NCBI GenBank assembly: GCA_963825595.1
Contig: CAWGUE010000019.1
Span: 135,439 to 199,438, forward strand
Reading direction: 5' to 3'
Length of the DNA: 64,000 nt
From: JARFQH01 sp963825595
GTDB lineage: Bacteria; Desulfobacterota; Desulfobacteria; Desulfobacterales; SG8-13
A program made the position numbers and the translations under genes. The notes under the pieces were generated by a model. That model was not told the origin of the DNA. It saw nothing but the letters and a program-made list of their open reading frames with translations, and searched no databases. This document shows, one piece after another, positions 28,039 to 36,732 of the stretch (position 1 is its first letter; every line of letters begins with the position of its first letter).

Positions 28039-28653
28039 ATGGCCATTGTTAATCTGAAAAAGCGGGAAATCGAGTGTAAGATTGTTTATTACGGACCGGG
28101 ACGATGCGGAAAAACGACGAATCTGGAATACATCTTCAAAGCCTATAAAAAACAAATATCAGGTGAGATGGTGTCGATCAATACGGACGGTGATCGAACG
28201 CTCTTTTTCGATTTTCTGCCGATGGAACTCGGCAAACTCAAGGGGTGTGACGTCCGTGTGCACCTATATACCGTTCCGGGCCAAGTGCAGTACACCTCCA
28301 CTCGAAAACTCGTTCTCAGGGGTGTTGACGGCCTGGTTTTTGTCGCGGACTCGCTGGAGGTCCGTCGTGAAAAAAATATGCTGTCCCTGAAGGACCTTCA
28401 TCAGAATCTGAAGGACTACGGGTTAAATATCCTCAAGATCCCTCTGGTGTTGCAGTTCAACAAAAGGGACCTTGCCGCGGAAGGGATTCCCTTGATGCCG
28501 ATCGAGCAGATGGAAAAGGAATTGAACCGACAGCTCAAAGTCCCGTCATTTCCGGCCAGCGCCATCAAGGGTGATGGCGTCGGCAAGACCTTGAAAGCCT
28601 GCTTGAAACTGACGCTGCTGTCCTTAAAAAAGGAATTGAGCTGGAACGACTAG
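28039..28653 (+). CDS. mglA: MglA-like small Ras-family GTPase
   Basis: A 204-residue GTPase. The P-loop GPGRCGKTTNLE is at about 19-30. The switch-II segment YTVPGQVQY has Thr where most GTPases have Asp, the hallmark of MglA. The specificity motif NKRD lies near 139-142 and SAIKGDGV near 174. MglA controls cell polarity and motility in Myxococcus and relatives. The gene leads a three-gene set with a DUF4388/cNMP protein and a PilZ protein (gaps of 9 and 24 bases), so a joint role in polarity or surface behaviour is likely but inferred. An mglB partner is not in the window. Confidence 0.9.
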   Translation: MAIVNLKKREIECKIVYYGPGRCGKTTNLEYIFKAYKKQISGEMVSINTDGDRTLFFDFLPMELGKLKGCDVRVHLYTVPGQVQYTSTRKLVLRGVDGLVFVADSLEVRREKNMLSLKDLHQNLKDYGLNILKIPLVLQFNKRDLAAEGIPLMPIEQMEKELNRQLKVPSFPASAIKGDGVGKTLKACLKLTLLSLKKELSWND

Positions 28654-28662
28654 TCCAAACCC

Positions 28663-29859
28663 ATGAGCAAAGGCGCTGCATTCTCAGGTCGTTTGGAATT
28701 TCTCAGTCTCGGTGAGTTGCTGCAGATCATCGGCAACAACGGGGCAACAGGTGTTCTGCGCATCATGAGCAAGTACGCCCAGGGGCCGGGTTCGATCTAT
28801 GTCGACAAGGGTGACGTGGTCGACGCGATAAATGGAGATAAGGCCGGTCTGGAGGCCCTGTTCCTGTTGTTCGGGTGGACGGAGGGCGAGTTTTCATTCA
28901 CACAGGAGAAAATCGACAAAAAAAACGTTATCAATAAAAATCGCATGGAAATCATCCTTGACGGCGCACGCATGGTGGATGACGGCAAGATCGAAAAACT
29001 CGGCCCGGTGTCATTCAAGACCGATGCGCCGGACGGCAGTGGCGATAAATCCCTGCCGGTGATCAAAGGTCCATTTGTCGACTATATGTACGTCGTGGAT
29101 GAAGAAGAATTCTACGAGGGCGACGAGATCGTCATCGAAGGAAATTACGGTAACTGGATGTGGGTCGTTCTGGAAGGGGTCGTCGAAATATCGAAACAGA
29201 CACCCGAAGGACCATTCAAAATCCTTCGGCTCAGCGACGGCGCCTATGTCGGCAGCATATCGTCATTTTTGACTGAAAGCAGTGTCCGAACCGCCACGGC
29301 CAAGGCCGTGACCCGTGTTCAACTGGGGATGCTCGATTCACAGCTCCTGGCCAATGAATATGCTGCCATGAGTCAGGAACTGAGGGACGTTGTCAAAAGC
29401 CTCGATAAACGCCTGAACCAGGTCACCGACAGTGTCATTCAAATCGTCACCGGAAACGGATCGACCGAGGAATTACTGAACAACAAAAAAGCCGTGATCG
29501 ACCAGGGTAAAAGCGAGGAGCGCGTTTTCGCGATCACCCGTGGCAATGCCTCCATTGCACGCAAAATAGAAAACCGTTATGTCCCCCTGGTCCAATTGCA
29601 AAAAGGGGACTTTTTCGGTCATATTCCGTTCTTAAAAATGGGTCACGAGCCCCATGCGGCGGCGGTGTTCGCGTCACAGGACTTGAAAATTTCACCTATA
29701 GACGTGGCCGGCATGGTTGCCGAACACGAAGCCCTGCCAAACTCCTTTCGCCACATCATCGAGAATTTGGCAACTTGTATATCGGTAACGACGATGATTG
29801 CATGTGGATGCCACGAAAAAAATATGTTGCAGAAAGCTGAAAAAGAAGAGCAGCAGTAA
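28663..29859 (+). CDS. DUF4388 plus cyclic-nucleotide-binding domain protein
   Basis: A 398-residue protein. The first 110 residues form a DUF4388 (PATAN-like) domain (FLSLGELLQIIGNNGATGVL). A cNMP-binding-like fold follows at about 150-240 (GDEIVIEGNYGNWMWVVLEG, then DGAYVGSISSFL). A second, weaker such region appears at about 275-360 (QLQKGDFFGHIPFLK). The C-terminus has a Cys-His cluster (CISVTTMIACGCHEKNM). DUF4388 proteins often pair with MglA-like GTPases and receivers. The gene starts nine bases after mglA. The ligand and partner are unknown. Confidence 0.8.
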   Translation: MSKGAAFSGRLEFLSLGELLQIIGNNGATGVLRIMSKYAQGPGSIYVDKGDVVDAINGDKAGLEALFLLFGWTEGEFSFTQEKIDKKNVINKNRMEIILDGARMVDDGKIEKLGPVSFKTDAPDGSGDKSLPVIKGPFVDYMYVVDEEEFYEGDEIVIEGNYGNWMWVVLEGVVEISKQTPEGPFKILRLSDGAYVGSISSFLTESSVRTATAKAVTRVQLGMLDSQLLANEYAAMSQELRDVVKSLDKRLNQVTDSVIQIVTGNGSTEELLNNKKAVIDQGKSEERVFAITRGNASIARKIENRYVPLVQLQKGDFFGHIPFLKMGHEPHAAAVFASQDLKISPIDVAGMVAEHEALPNSFRHIIENLATCISVTTMIACGCHEKNMLQKAEKEEQQ

Positions 29860-29883
29860 ACCGTTTAACCGGAAGAAGGCAAT

Positions 29884-30240
29884 ATGGCACGCGAAGACAA
29901 AAGGAAATTTATTCGGATCAATTCACTGAATCTGTCTTATGTCCTCGTAGATGGTGAAGGCGAAGCCGATAGACAAACCATGGGCCGGACACTGGATGTG
30001 TCAGAAGCCGGAATTCGATTAGAAACCCATCTCGCGGTCGAGAAAGGCAGCCATCTCATGCTGTCCATCGGATTGGAAGACGAGCTTGTGGACATCAAGG
30101 GTCGTGTGATACATTCCAAGGAAAACAGGGATGGCAAACACGAGCTCGGCATCGAATTCATCAGTCCGGATGATGCGACCCAAGGCATCATAAAGAAGTT
30201 TATCAAAGCGTTCAGGCGTCAGCGCGGCATGGCCGAATAA
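29884..30240 (+). CDS. PilZ-domain protein
   Basis: A 118-residue PilZ protein with the N-terminal basic segment REDKRKFIRINSLNLSYVLV, the DVSEAGIRL motif (the D/NxSxxG-type part of the c-di-GMP site), and the end LGIEFISPDDATQGIIKKFI. The RxxxR part of the c-di-GMP motif may be supplied by KRKFIR near residues 5-10. It is the last gene of the mglA operon, linking possible c-di-GMP input with the GTPase. Confidence 0.85.
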   Translation: MAREDKRKFIRINSLNLSYVLVDGEGEADRQTMGRTLDVSEAGIRLETHLAVEKGSHLMLSIGLEDELVDIKGRVIHSKENRDGKHELGIEFISPDDATQGIIKKFIKAFRRQRGMAE

Positions 30241-30336
30241 GGCGTGGTGGGGCGGCCGTGAGCTGCAATTAAATCCGGAAGCCGGCGGCGGACATGGTCC
30301 GCCAATAAAGGGAAAAACGACAGGGGAGGGGTGGTG

Positions 30337-31233
30337 ATGGGAGCGCCAGTTGTCGAAACAGCATTTCAAGATTTGGAGCTCATGAAGCGGGGCAAGGTGC
30401 GGGACGTCTACGATCTTGGAGAGCACCTTTTGATGATCGCCAGCGACCGCATTTCCGCATTTGACGTCGTGATGCCCGATCCGATTCCCGACAAGGGAAA
30501 GATTCTTACGCGCACATCCCTCTTTTGGTTCAACGCCATGCAGTCTCTGGTTAAGAATCATGTCGTTACCGGAGATGTGGCGGCCTATCCGGAAATCTGT
30601 CACCGCTATGCCGACCAGTTGCGCGATCGGAGCATGCTGGTAAAAAAGGCCACCCCGCTTCCGATCGAGTGCGTTGTCAGAGGATACATTTCCGGGTCCG
30701 GATGGAAGTCCTACCAGGAAACCGGGAGTATTTGCGGCATCAGCCTGCCGGCCGGACTCAAGGAGTCGGAAAAGTTACCGGCACCGATATTCACCCCGTC
30801 AACCAAGGAAGAAATCGGCCAGCATGATATCAACATCGATTTTGATGAAGCCGCACGCAGGATCGGCAGAGAGGCGGCTGAAAGGGTTCGGGACCTGAGT
30901 CTTGAGATATATCGCCAAGGTGCCGCGCTGGCCGAAAAGAAGGGAATCATCATCGCGGATACAAAGTTCGAGTTCGGCTACGATGAGGGAGAGCTCATTC
31001 TGATCGACGAGATTCTGACGCCGGACTCCTCTCGTTTTTGGCCACTGGACACTTACTCTCCGGGCGGGGCGCAGAAGAGTTACGACAAGCAGTACCTGCG
31101 AGACTATCTGGTCTCCATCAAGTGGAACAAACAACCCCCGGCACCGCATCTGCCCCAGGAGGTGATCGACAACACCCGCCGAAAATACATGGAGGCGCTC
31201 ACCCAACTGACCGGCGCCGCGCATGCGTTTTAA
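30337..31233 (+). CDS. purC: SAICAR synthase (phosphoribosylaminoimidazole-succinocarboxamide synthase)
   Basis: PurC joins aspartate to CAIR in purine synthesis. The protein is 298 residues and is of the longer type. Recognisable blocks are KRGKVRDVYDLGEHLLMIAS, SDRISAFDVVMPDPIPDKG, the SGWKSYQETGSICGI region and LILIDEILTPDSSRFWP. Start at 30337 is chosen: GGGGAGGGG ends seven bases upstream, while a GTG at 30331 lies too close. The stop overlaps the start of the ParB-like gene by 11 bases. Confidence 0.96.
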   Translation: MGAPVVETAFQDLELMKRGKVRDVYDLGEHLLMIASDRISAFDVVMPDPIPDKGKILTRTSLFWFNAMQSLVKNHVVTGDVAAYPEICHRYADQLRDRSMLVKKATPLPIECVVRGYISGSGWKSYQETGSICGISLPAGLKESEKLPAPIFTPSTKEEIGQHDINIDFDEAARRIGREAAERVRDLSLEIYRQGAALAEKKGIIIADTKFEFGYDEGELILIDEILTPDSSRFWPLDTYSPGGAQKSYDKQYLRDYLVSIKWNKQPPAPHLPQEVIDNTRRKYMEALTQLTGAAHAF

Positions 31234-32179
31234 CGAAGAATCGATATCTCTGGCCCACATTTGTGCCGCAGATGCCACCTACCGCATCACCACGACCGAC
31301 AGCATCGACGATCTGAAGAAATCAATCGCAGGGATCGGTTTGATTCATTCCCCGATCCTGCACCCGACAACCGCCGGGTATCGCATCGTTGCAGGTTTCC
31401 GGAGAATTGAAGCCCTTCGCGCTCTCGGCCGGGTCACCCTCCAGGCCCGTTTGCTCCCGGATGACAGCGACGAATCGACCCGCGTCAACCTGGCGATCGC
31501 CGACAATTCTCTCCAACGAGCGTTGAATCCGATCGAATCCTCGCGTGCCCTGAATCTGCTGTCAAGCGTGGCGGTGGACGAACGCCACCTGATCCAGATG
31601 GCGGCTGCATTGTCTCTGCCGAACAATCCCGCATTGATGGCCAAGCACATGACACTGACCTCTATGCCGGCCGCTGTCCAGCAAGGGGTGGTATCGGGAG
31701 AACTGCCTCTGTCCATGGCGCTCGAGCTAAAGAAGTTCGACACCAAAACAGCGGAATCCCTGGCGAGAATCTTCACCGAACTCAGATTGGGGTTGAACCG
31801 CCAACGCGAATTGCTGACACTCCTGCATGAGATTGCCATGCGGGAAGATCGATCGATCGAGGCGTTGTTGGTCGGCAGCGACGTCCGTGGTATCATCGAC
31901 AATGCCGATCTTGACAACGTCCGGAAATCGGGGCAGTTGAGGGCGCTTCTTTTCCGGCGGCGCTACCCGGCGATATCCGCGAGGGCGGCCCGATTCAATG
32001 ACCTGGTGAAAGCACTGCGCCTCGGAAGCGGGGTCAAGCTCAGCCCTCCGGGCAACTTCGAGGGAACGGTATATACGCTGTCGATAAATTTTGACCGGAG
32101 GGCCCAGCTTGTCGATCGCGGCAAGTGCATAGAGACGCTGATACGCAGCGACGCATTGGGAAAATTTCTGGAGGAATGA
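31223..32179 (+). CDS. ParB/RepB-like nuclease-domain protein, orphan
   Basis: A 318-residue protein with an N-terminal ParB-like domain: ADATYRITTTDSIDDLKKSI, GLIHSPILHPTTAGYRIVAG, FRRIEALRALG. The GFRRIEAL box is the ParB/sulfiredoxin-fold CTP/DNA-contact motif. A helical middle section (about 100-200) could be the HTH-like region. No parA is near, so it is an orphan relative rather than a chromosome-partition pair. It overlaps the purC end, implying translational coupling, although a functional link to purine synthesis is not obvious. Confidence 0.78.
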   Translation: MRFNEESISLAHICAADATYRITTTDSIDDLKKSIAGIGLIHSPILHPTTAGYRIVAGFRRIEALRALGRVTLQARLLPDDSDESTRVNLAIADNSLQRALNPIESSRALNLLSSVAVDERHLIQMAAALSLPNNPALMAKHMTLTSMPAAVQQGVVSGELPLSMALELKKFDTKTAESLARIFTELRLGLNRQRELLTLLHEIAMREDRSIEALLVGSDVRGIIDNADLDNVRKSGQLRALLFRRRYPAISARAARFNDLVKALRLGSGVKLSPPGNFEGTVYTLSINFDRRAQLVDRGKCIETLIRSDALGKFLEE

Positions 32180-32286
32180 GCTCGAGGTCGGCAACCGGCT
32201 GAGGCGGCGGTCAAGCAGGCCGAACTTTTTCCGCCGGTGTCGGCGGATGCCACGGCTCTGCAATCGGGAAAAAGAGGTTTGGGGCG

Positions 32287-32511
32287 CTATCCCAGCAGGG
32301 GTGTGACGATCATTTCGACAAACAGGTATGTCAGTATCCCGATGGCCCCAGCCAGCATGGCAACGGCGTAAATCTGGTTGGTTTTGTGGCGGCGTTTTTC
32401 CTGCTCGTTGTAAAAAATATACTCGCCGCACTTGATGCAGCGTAATTTACGTAAATTCAGGGTTGAAACGTGACCATTGGGGCATTGAACCTCTTTGGGT
32501 GGTAACGGCAT
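32287..32511 (-). CDS. small zinc-ribbon membrane protein, unknown function
   Basis: A 74-residue protein. Cysteines in CPNGH (residues 9-13) and CIKC (25-28) suggest a zinc ribbon, followed by one hydrophobic helix at about 47-68 (AVAMLAGAIGILTYLFVEM). Topology would place the ribbon at one face of the membrane. It has no recognisable name. The gap to the next minus-strand membrane-protein gene is about 70 bases, so the two may be co-transcribed. Confidence 0.65.
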   Translation of the reverse strand: MPLPPKEVQCPNGHVSTLNLRKLRCIKCGEYIFYNEQEKRRHKTNQIYAVAMLAGAIGILTYLFVEMIVTPLLG

Positions 32512-32582
32512 AGATGACTCAGTTCACTTTGGCGTTATTGTATTGATTCGCATTTCGGTTGACTCTTCGCTCCGCGCGCGTT

Positions 32583-33002
32583 CTATTCTTTTTTCTCACC
32601 GCCCGCTGAGGTCACGTCATTAAACGACCTGAAATAGTCGATCGTGTCCCGTCGCAACAATAGATAGGTCGACAGACCAAAAAGCACCAGAATCGTTATT
32701 GTCAGCACTCTCTTGTCGTATTCAGGTCTTTGAAAATAGACATAGGAGAGTATCAAATATATCAGAATGATCCCGGCATTAAAAAATAAGCAGAGTGGTC
32801 GCGCCCACTTGTTGATGCATGCAACAGAAAAACAGATGGCAATACCGACGGTGAACATCAGATAATCATTGCGGACGAGGGTTTCACCGGTAAAAAATTT
32901 ATAATAGAAGACGAGGTGCACCAACCATCCCAGAGTGAGACTCACGATGGCCAATTTTACAAGTGTCGGATAGGTGTCGAATTTTATTTCCCAGTTAAAC
33001 AT
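32583..33002 (-). CDS. four-helix membrane protein, unknown function
   Basis: A 139-residue protein with four hydrophobic segments (about 11-33, 45-62, 68-88 and 100-116), including the run LAIVSLTLGWLVHLVFYYKF, and a charged tail ending GGEKKE. I do not recognise the family. It lies just before the zinc-ribbon membrane gene on the same strand. Confidence 0.6.
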   Translation of the reverse strand: MFNWEIKFDTYPTLVKLAIVSLTLGWLVHLVFYYKFFTGETLVRNDYLMFTVGIAICFSVACINKWARPLCLFFNAGIILIYLILSYVYFQRPEYDKRVLTITILVLFGLSTYLLLRRDTIDYFRSFNDVTSAGGEKKE

Positions 33003-33511
33003 GGTCCCTTTCAGCCAAAATCACCTTGCTATCCGTTAACGACCGCCGGCCGCCGGGGGTTCCCAGACTCCAGAGCCTCGATGAAATGGTATCATTGTCC
33101 CAAAAGTATCCTCTCATAATGCATTTGCATCCCCCAAGGCAAGCTTAAATTATCTACGGCCGTCATCCTTTCGGCCTCGCACCGTCTGATTGATTTCCAC
33201 GCAGAACCCACCCGGATTTAATTTTAACCCATCGAAACGATTCAGTTTCCATTCCTCGTAACATTGGGCCGCTGTATTCCCGGAATTCGAGTTATCTCTA
33301 GGGGATAGGGGGAAGGAGCCCTCTCGGCTGCAGACTCTCTAAAAGAGCTCCTGGAAACGGTCGCGAACACCCATCAATTGCCGGTTCTAACGGTATGGAT
33401 GCATGCGCCACAAAACCAATATAAAATTCTAAAAAAATGATCTTTTTTCTTGACAAACAAAAAGCATCAATTGTAAACAGCTATAACAACTAAATAGGAT
33501 TCAGAAAAGAA
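33003..33511. other. intergenic between divergent small membrane genes and tetR-like gene
   Basis: About 500 bases with no convincing coding frame. An imperfect stem (AGGAGC near 33314 pairing with GCTCCT near 33348) is present, but it has no U-tract. The TetR-gene promoter at the right end is listed separately. No RNA gene was recognised. Confidence 0.4.
33450..33489 (+). promoter_or_regulatory. candidate promoter and operator of the TetR-family gene
   Basis: TTGACA (33450-33455) is followed after 16 bases by TGTAAA (33472-33477). Overlapping this, TTGT (33471-33474) and ACAA (33486-33489) form the ends of a 19-base imperfect palindrome. Its position over the -10 would suit autoregulation by the TetR-family protein, but the palindrome is weak. 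Confidence 0.4.
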
Positions 33512-34177
33512 ATGGGCATACAAGAGCGGAAAGAGCGTGAGCGTGAGCGGCGGCGCCAACAGATCATTGTGGCCGCCAAACGCGTTTTTTCCGCCAAGGG
33601 TTTCAACAAAGCCACTATGGAAGATATTGCCAAGGAAGCGGAACTCAGCCCCGGCACCATTTACATCTATTTCAAGAACAAGGACGAACTCTACGCGTCC
33701 CTTTCCTTGCGCATACTGAAGCATCTGAACATTCGCTTGGAACACGTCAAAAACGAATCTTACAGCAACCACAACGAACGCATTTCATCCCTGAAAAAAG
33801 CCCTTTATGACGTATACGCGTTCGACCCCCTTATTCTCATCAACATGTTCCATCTCCAATCCAGTGAAACTCTGAAAAATCTTTCACCGGAGTTGCTGGA
33901 TGAAATTAAGCATCTTTCGCGCAGCTCTTTGGGAAGCATGGCCGATATTTTCGAAGACGGCATCCAGCAAGGCGCTTTTATTGATCAGCATCCGGTGGCA
34001 TTGGCCGATATTCTATGGGCCATGTTTTCCGGAATCGTCCTCTGGGAAGAAAGCAAGCGCATCATCAACGAGGACAAAGACTACCTCAAACCGACGCTCG
34101 AGGCCGCTTTCGAGATATTTCGCCAAGGCATTACGAAAACGGCGCTGACTGACGGAAAGATCACAAACCGAAATTGA
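33512..34177 (+). CDS. TetR-family transcriptional regulator
   Basis: A 221-residue regulator. The basic N-terminus leads into a TetR HTH (about 14-60): FSAKGFNKATMEDIAKEAEL, SPGTIYIYFKNKDELYASLS. The rest is a helical ligand-binding domain. It lies upstream of acsA on the same strand, with about 240 bases between, so it may control the acetate/propionate activation locus or respond to acyl-CoA; that role is inferred. Confidence 0.88.
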   Translation: MGIQERKERERERRRQQIIVAAKRVFSAKGFNKATMEDIAKEAELSPGTIYIYFKNKDELYASLSLRILKHLNIRLEHVKNESYSNHNERISSLKKALYDVYAFDPLILINMFHLQSSETLKNLSPELLDEIKHLSRSSLGSMADIFEDGIQQGAFIDQHPVALADILWAMFSGIVLWEESKRIINEDKDYLKPTLEAAFEIFRQGITKTALTDGKITNRN

Positions 34178-34413
34178 TGCTGAAGCCGGTCACCGTTCGT
34201 CGCTCATACAGCGCTGCGGATGCCGGCATTGGGAGTAGGGGGACATCAGGCGCGCAGCAGTTATACTTCAAACACATGTGCTTGATGCAACAGCGTTAAC
34301 AAATATAAAAATCCAACAGGGGAAAGGAGGTCAATCGATTCAGGTTTGTGAGGGTTATCGCCGCACAATCATCCGTTAACCATACAACCCACAAGCTTTA
34401 AGGAGTGTGATTT

Positions 34414-36447
34414 ATGGCAGATAAAGAAGTTGTCGAGACATCAGAGGCTCAGATAGCGGTACACTGGCAGGAAGAAGGACTTTATTATCCCACTTCAAAA
34501 TTCATCGCCCAGGCCAATATGACTGATGAAAAAGTCTATGATCGTTTCAGCCTGGATAATTTCCCGAACTGCTTCAAAGAATACGCCGATCTTCTGACTT
34601 GGTACGAATACTGGGACGAGATCCTGGATACCAGCGACGCACCGTGCTACAAGTGGTTCAAGGGCGGAAAGATCAACGCCAGCTATAACTGCGTTGACCG
34701 TCATCTGGCCAAATACAAGAACAAGACGGCGATTCATTTCGTGCCGGAGCCGCTCGAAGAAGGTTACCAGCACATCACGTATCAGGAATTGTATGTCCGC
34801 GTAAACGAATTCGCAGCCCTTCTCAGAGACTTCGCCGGTCTCAAGAGGGGCGACCGGGTGACCCTCCACATGCCGATGATACCGGAGCTGCCGATTACCA
34901 TGCTGGCCTGCGCCCGCCTCGGGGTCATTCACAGCCAAGTATTCGGTGGTTTTTCCGGTAAGGCCTGCGCGGACCGAATCGTCGACTCCGGCAGCCGGGT
35001 GTTGATCACGGCGGATGCTTATTACCGCAGCGGGTCTCTGCTCGACCACAAGCAAAATGCGGACATTGCCGTCGATCTGGCGGGCAAGGACGGCCAGAAA
35101 GTAGACAAGGTCCTCGTATGGCAGCGCTATACCGGCAAGGCCTCCAGCCCGACAGCGATGGTCGAGGGACGGGATTATTTTGTCAACGACGTGCTCAAGG
35201 ACTATTACGGCGCTCGGATCGAACCCGAAAAGATGAATGCCGAAGACCCGCTGTTTCTGATGTACACCAGCGGCACCACCGGAAAACCCAAAGGCTGCCA
35301 GCACGGAACGGGCGGATTCCTGGCCTATACCGCCGGCACCTCCAAGTACGTGCAGGACATCCATCCGACCGATGTTTACTGGTGCATGGCCGACATCGGC
35401 TGGATCACGGGTCATTCCTACATCGTCTATGGCCCCCTGGCGATCGCGGCATCCTCGGTGATTTACGAAGGCGTGCCCACCTATCCGGATGCCGGACGCG
35501 CCTGGCGCATCGCCCAGGATCTGGATGTCAACATCTTCCACACCGCGCCCACGGCCATCCGCGCGCTGCGCAAAATCGGACCGGATGAACCCGCCAAGTA
35601 CAACTACGAGTTCAAACACATGACCACCGTCGGCGAGCCCATCGAACCAGAAGTGTGGAAGTGGTATTACAATGTCGTCGGCCGGGGCAAGGCCGCCATC
35701 GTGGACACCTGGTGGCAGACCGAAACCGGCGGCTTCCTCTGCAGCACCTTGCCCGGTCTCATCCCGATGAAACCGGGCAGCGCCGGACCGGGTATGCCCG
35801 GCATCCACCCGATCGTCTACGACGATGATGGCGTTGAGGTTCCGGCAGGGGCCGGCAAGGCCGGAAATATCTGCATTCAGAATCCCTGGCCGGGGATGTT
35901 CCAGACCATCTGGGGTGACCGCGACCGGTTCGTCGAAACCTACTTTGCGCGTTACTGCAAGGACCCCAAGAGCAAGAAGTGGCAGGATTGGCCTTACATG
36001 ACCGGTGATGCGGCCGTTGTGGCCGAAGACGGCTACGTGCGCATCCTGGGACGCATCGACGATGTCATCAACGTCTCCGGTCACCGTTTGGGGACCAAGG
36101 AGATCGAATCGGCCGCCCTGGTTTGTGAAGAGGTGGCCGAAGCCGCGGTGGTACCGGTCGCCCACGAGATCAAGGGTAAAGAGCCGGATTTGTACGTCGC
36201 TCTCAAGCCCGGGTATGAGGCCAGCCCGGAACTGGCGAAGAAGATTTCCGACACCATATCCACCGAGATCGGCAAAATCGCCAAACCGCGGCACGTCTGG
36301 ATCGTTCCCGACATGCCCAAGACCCGTTCCGGCAAAATCATGCGGCGGGTGCTCGGCTCGATCTCCAACAAGCAGAATGAAGGGGACGTCACCACCCTGG
36401 CGAACCCTGAAATCGTTACAGCCATCAAGAAGATGGTTCAGGGCTAA
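34414..36447 (+). CDS. acsA: acetyl-CoA synthetase (AMP-forming)
   Basis: Acs activates acetate to acetyl-CoA with ATP. The 677-residue protein shows the P-loop YTSGTTGKPKG, the Trp-Gly block DIGWITGHSYIVYGPL, the acetate-pocket region TWWQTETGG and the acetylation-site motif PKTRSGKIMRR. A ribosome-binding site (aaggag) precedes the ATG. An SSS-family symporter follows, and a propionyl-CoA synthetase is in the same locus, so the cluster probably handles uptake and activation of short-chain acids. A substrate other than acetate is possible, since the N-terminal part is somewhat divergent. Confidence 0.92.
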   Translation: MADKEVVETSEAQIAVHWQEEGLYYPTSKFIAQANMTDEKVYDRFSLDNFPNCFKEYADLLTWYEYWDEILDTSDAPCYKWFKGGKINASYNCVDRHLAKYKNKTAIHFVPEPLEEGYQHITYQELYVRVNEFAALLRDFAGLKRGDRVTLHMPMIPELPITMLACARLGVIHSQVFGGFSGKACADRIVDSGSRVLITADAYYRSGSLLDHKQNADIAVDLAGKDGQKVDKVLVWQRYTGKASSPTAMVEGRDYFVNDVLKDYYGARIEPEKMNAEDPLFLMYTSGTTGKPKGCQHGTGGFLAYTAGTSKYVQDIHPTDVYWCMADIGWITGHSYIVYGPLAIAASSVIYEGVPTYPDAGRAWRIAQDLDVNIFHTAPTAIRALRKIGPDEPAKYNYEFKHMTTVGEPIEPEVWKWYYNVVGRGKAAIVDTWWQTETGGFLCSTLPGLIPMKPGSAGPGMPGIHPIVYDDDGVEVPAGAGKAGNICIQNPWPGMFQTIWGDRDRFVETYFARYCKDPKSKKWQDWPYMTGDAAVVAEDGYVRILGRIDDVINVSGHRLGTKEIESAALVCEEVAEAAVVPVAHEIKGKEPDLYVALKPGYEASPELAKKISDTISTEIGKIAKPRHVWIVPDMPKTRSGKIMRRVLGSISNKQNEGDVTTLANPEIVTAIKKMVQG

Positions 36448-36732
36448 CCGGCCCCGACGTGTTGCCCGGGCGTCGAAATGCCGTTGCCTGGGCAACACAG
36501 CCGGTCGCTCCGGCGACCGCGCCGTATACATAAGGAGCCTTAATCATAATTGATCAAGCCGATTCAAGCGCCCGGCGCGGACGCGGTCCTCAGATGGTCC
36601 AGCCGGACGTTGGATCGGATTACGAAGAATTCTGAAAGGGGGTGGTGCCGCAAACGGAGGTTTGTCAAGCCCGTTACAACCACGACACAAATTGACAATC
36701 AACGGCTTAGACGGATTATACAGGAGGAAAAA

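Noticed and set aside
34320..34399. Strong purine-rich site (ggaaaggaggt) with a possible 17-codon leader peptide before acsA
   Set aside because: The nearest GTG is about 15 bases away, too far for the site, and the peptide has no regulatory codon pattern.
34495..36531. 678-codon minus-strand frame across acsA
   Set aside because: A long antisense shadow of a GC-rich gene; low-quality composition and no start signal.
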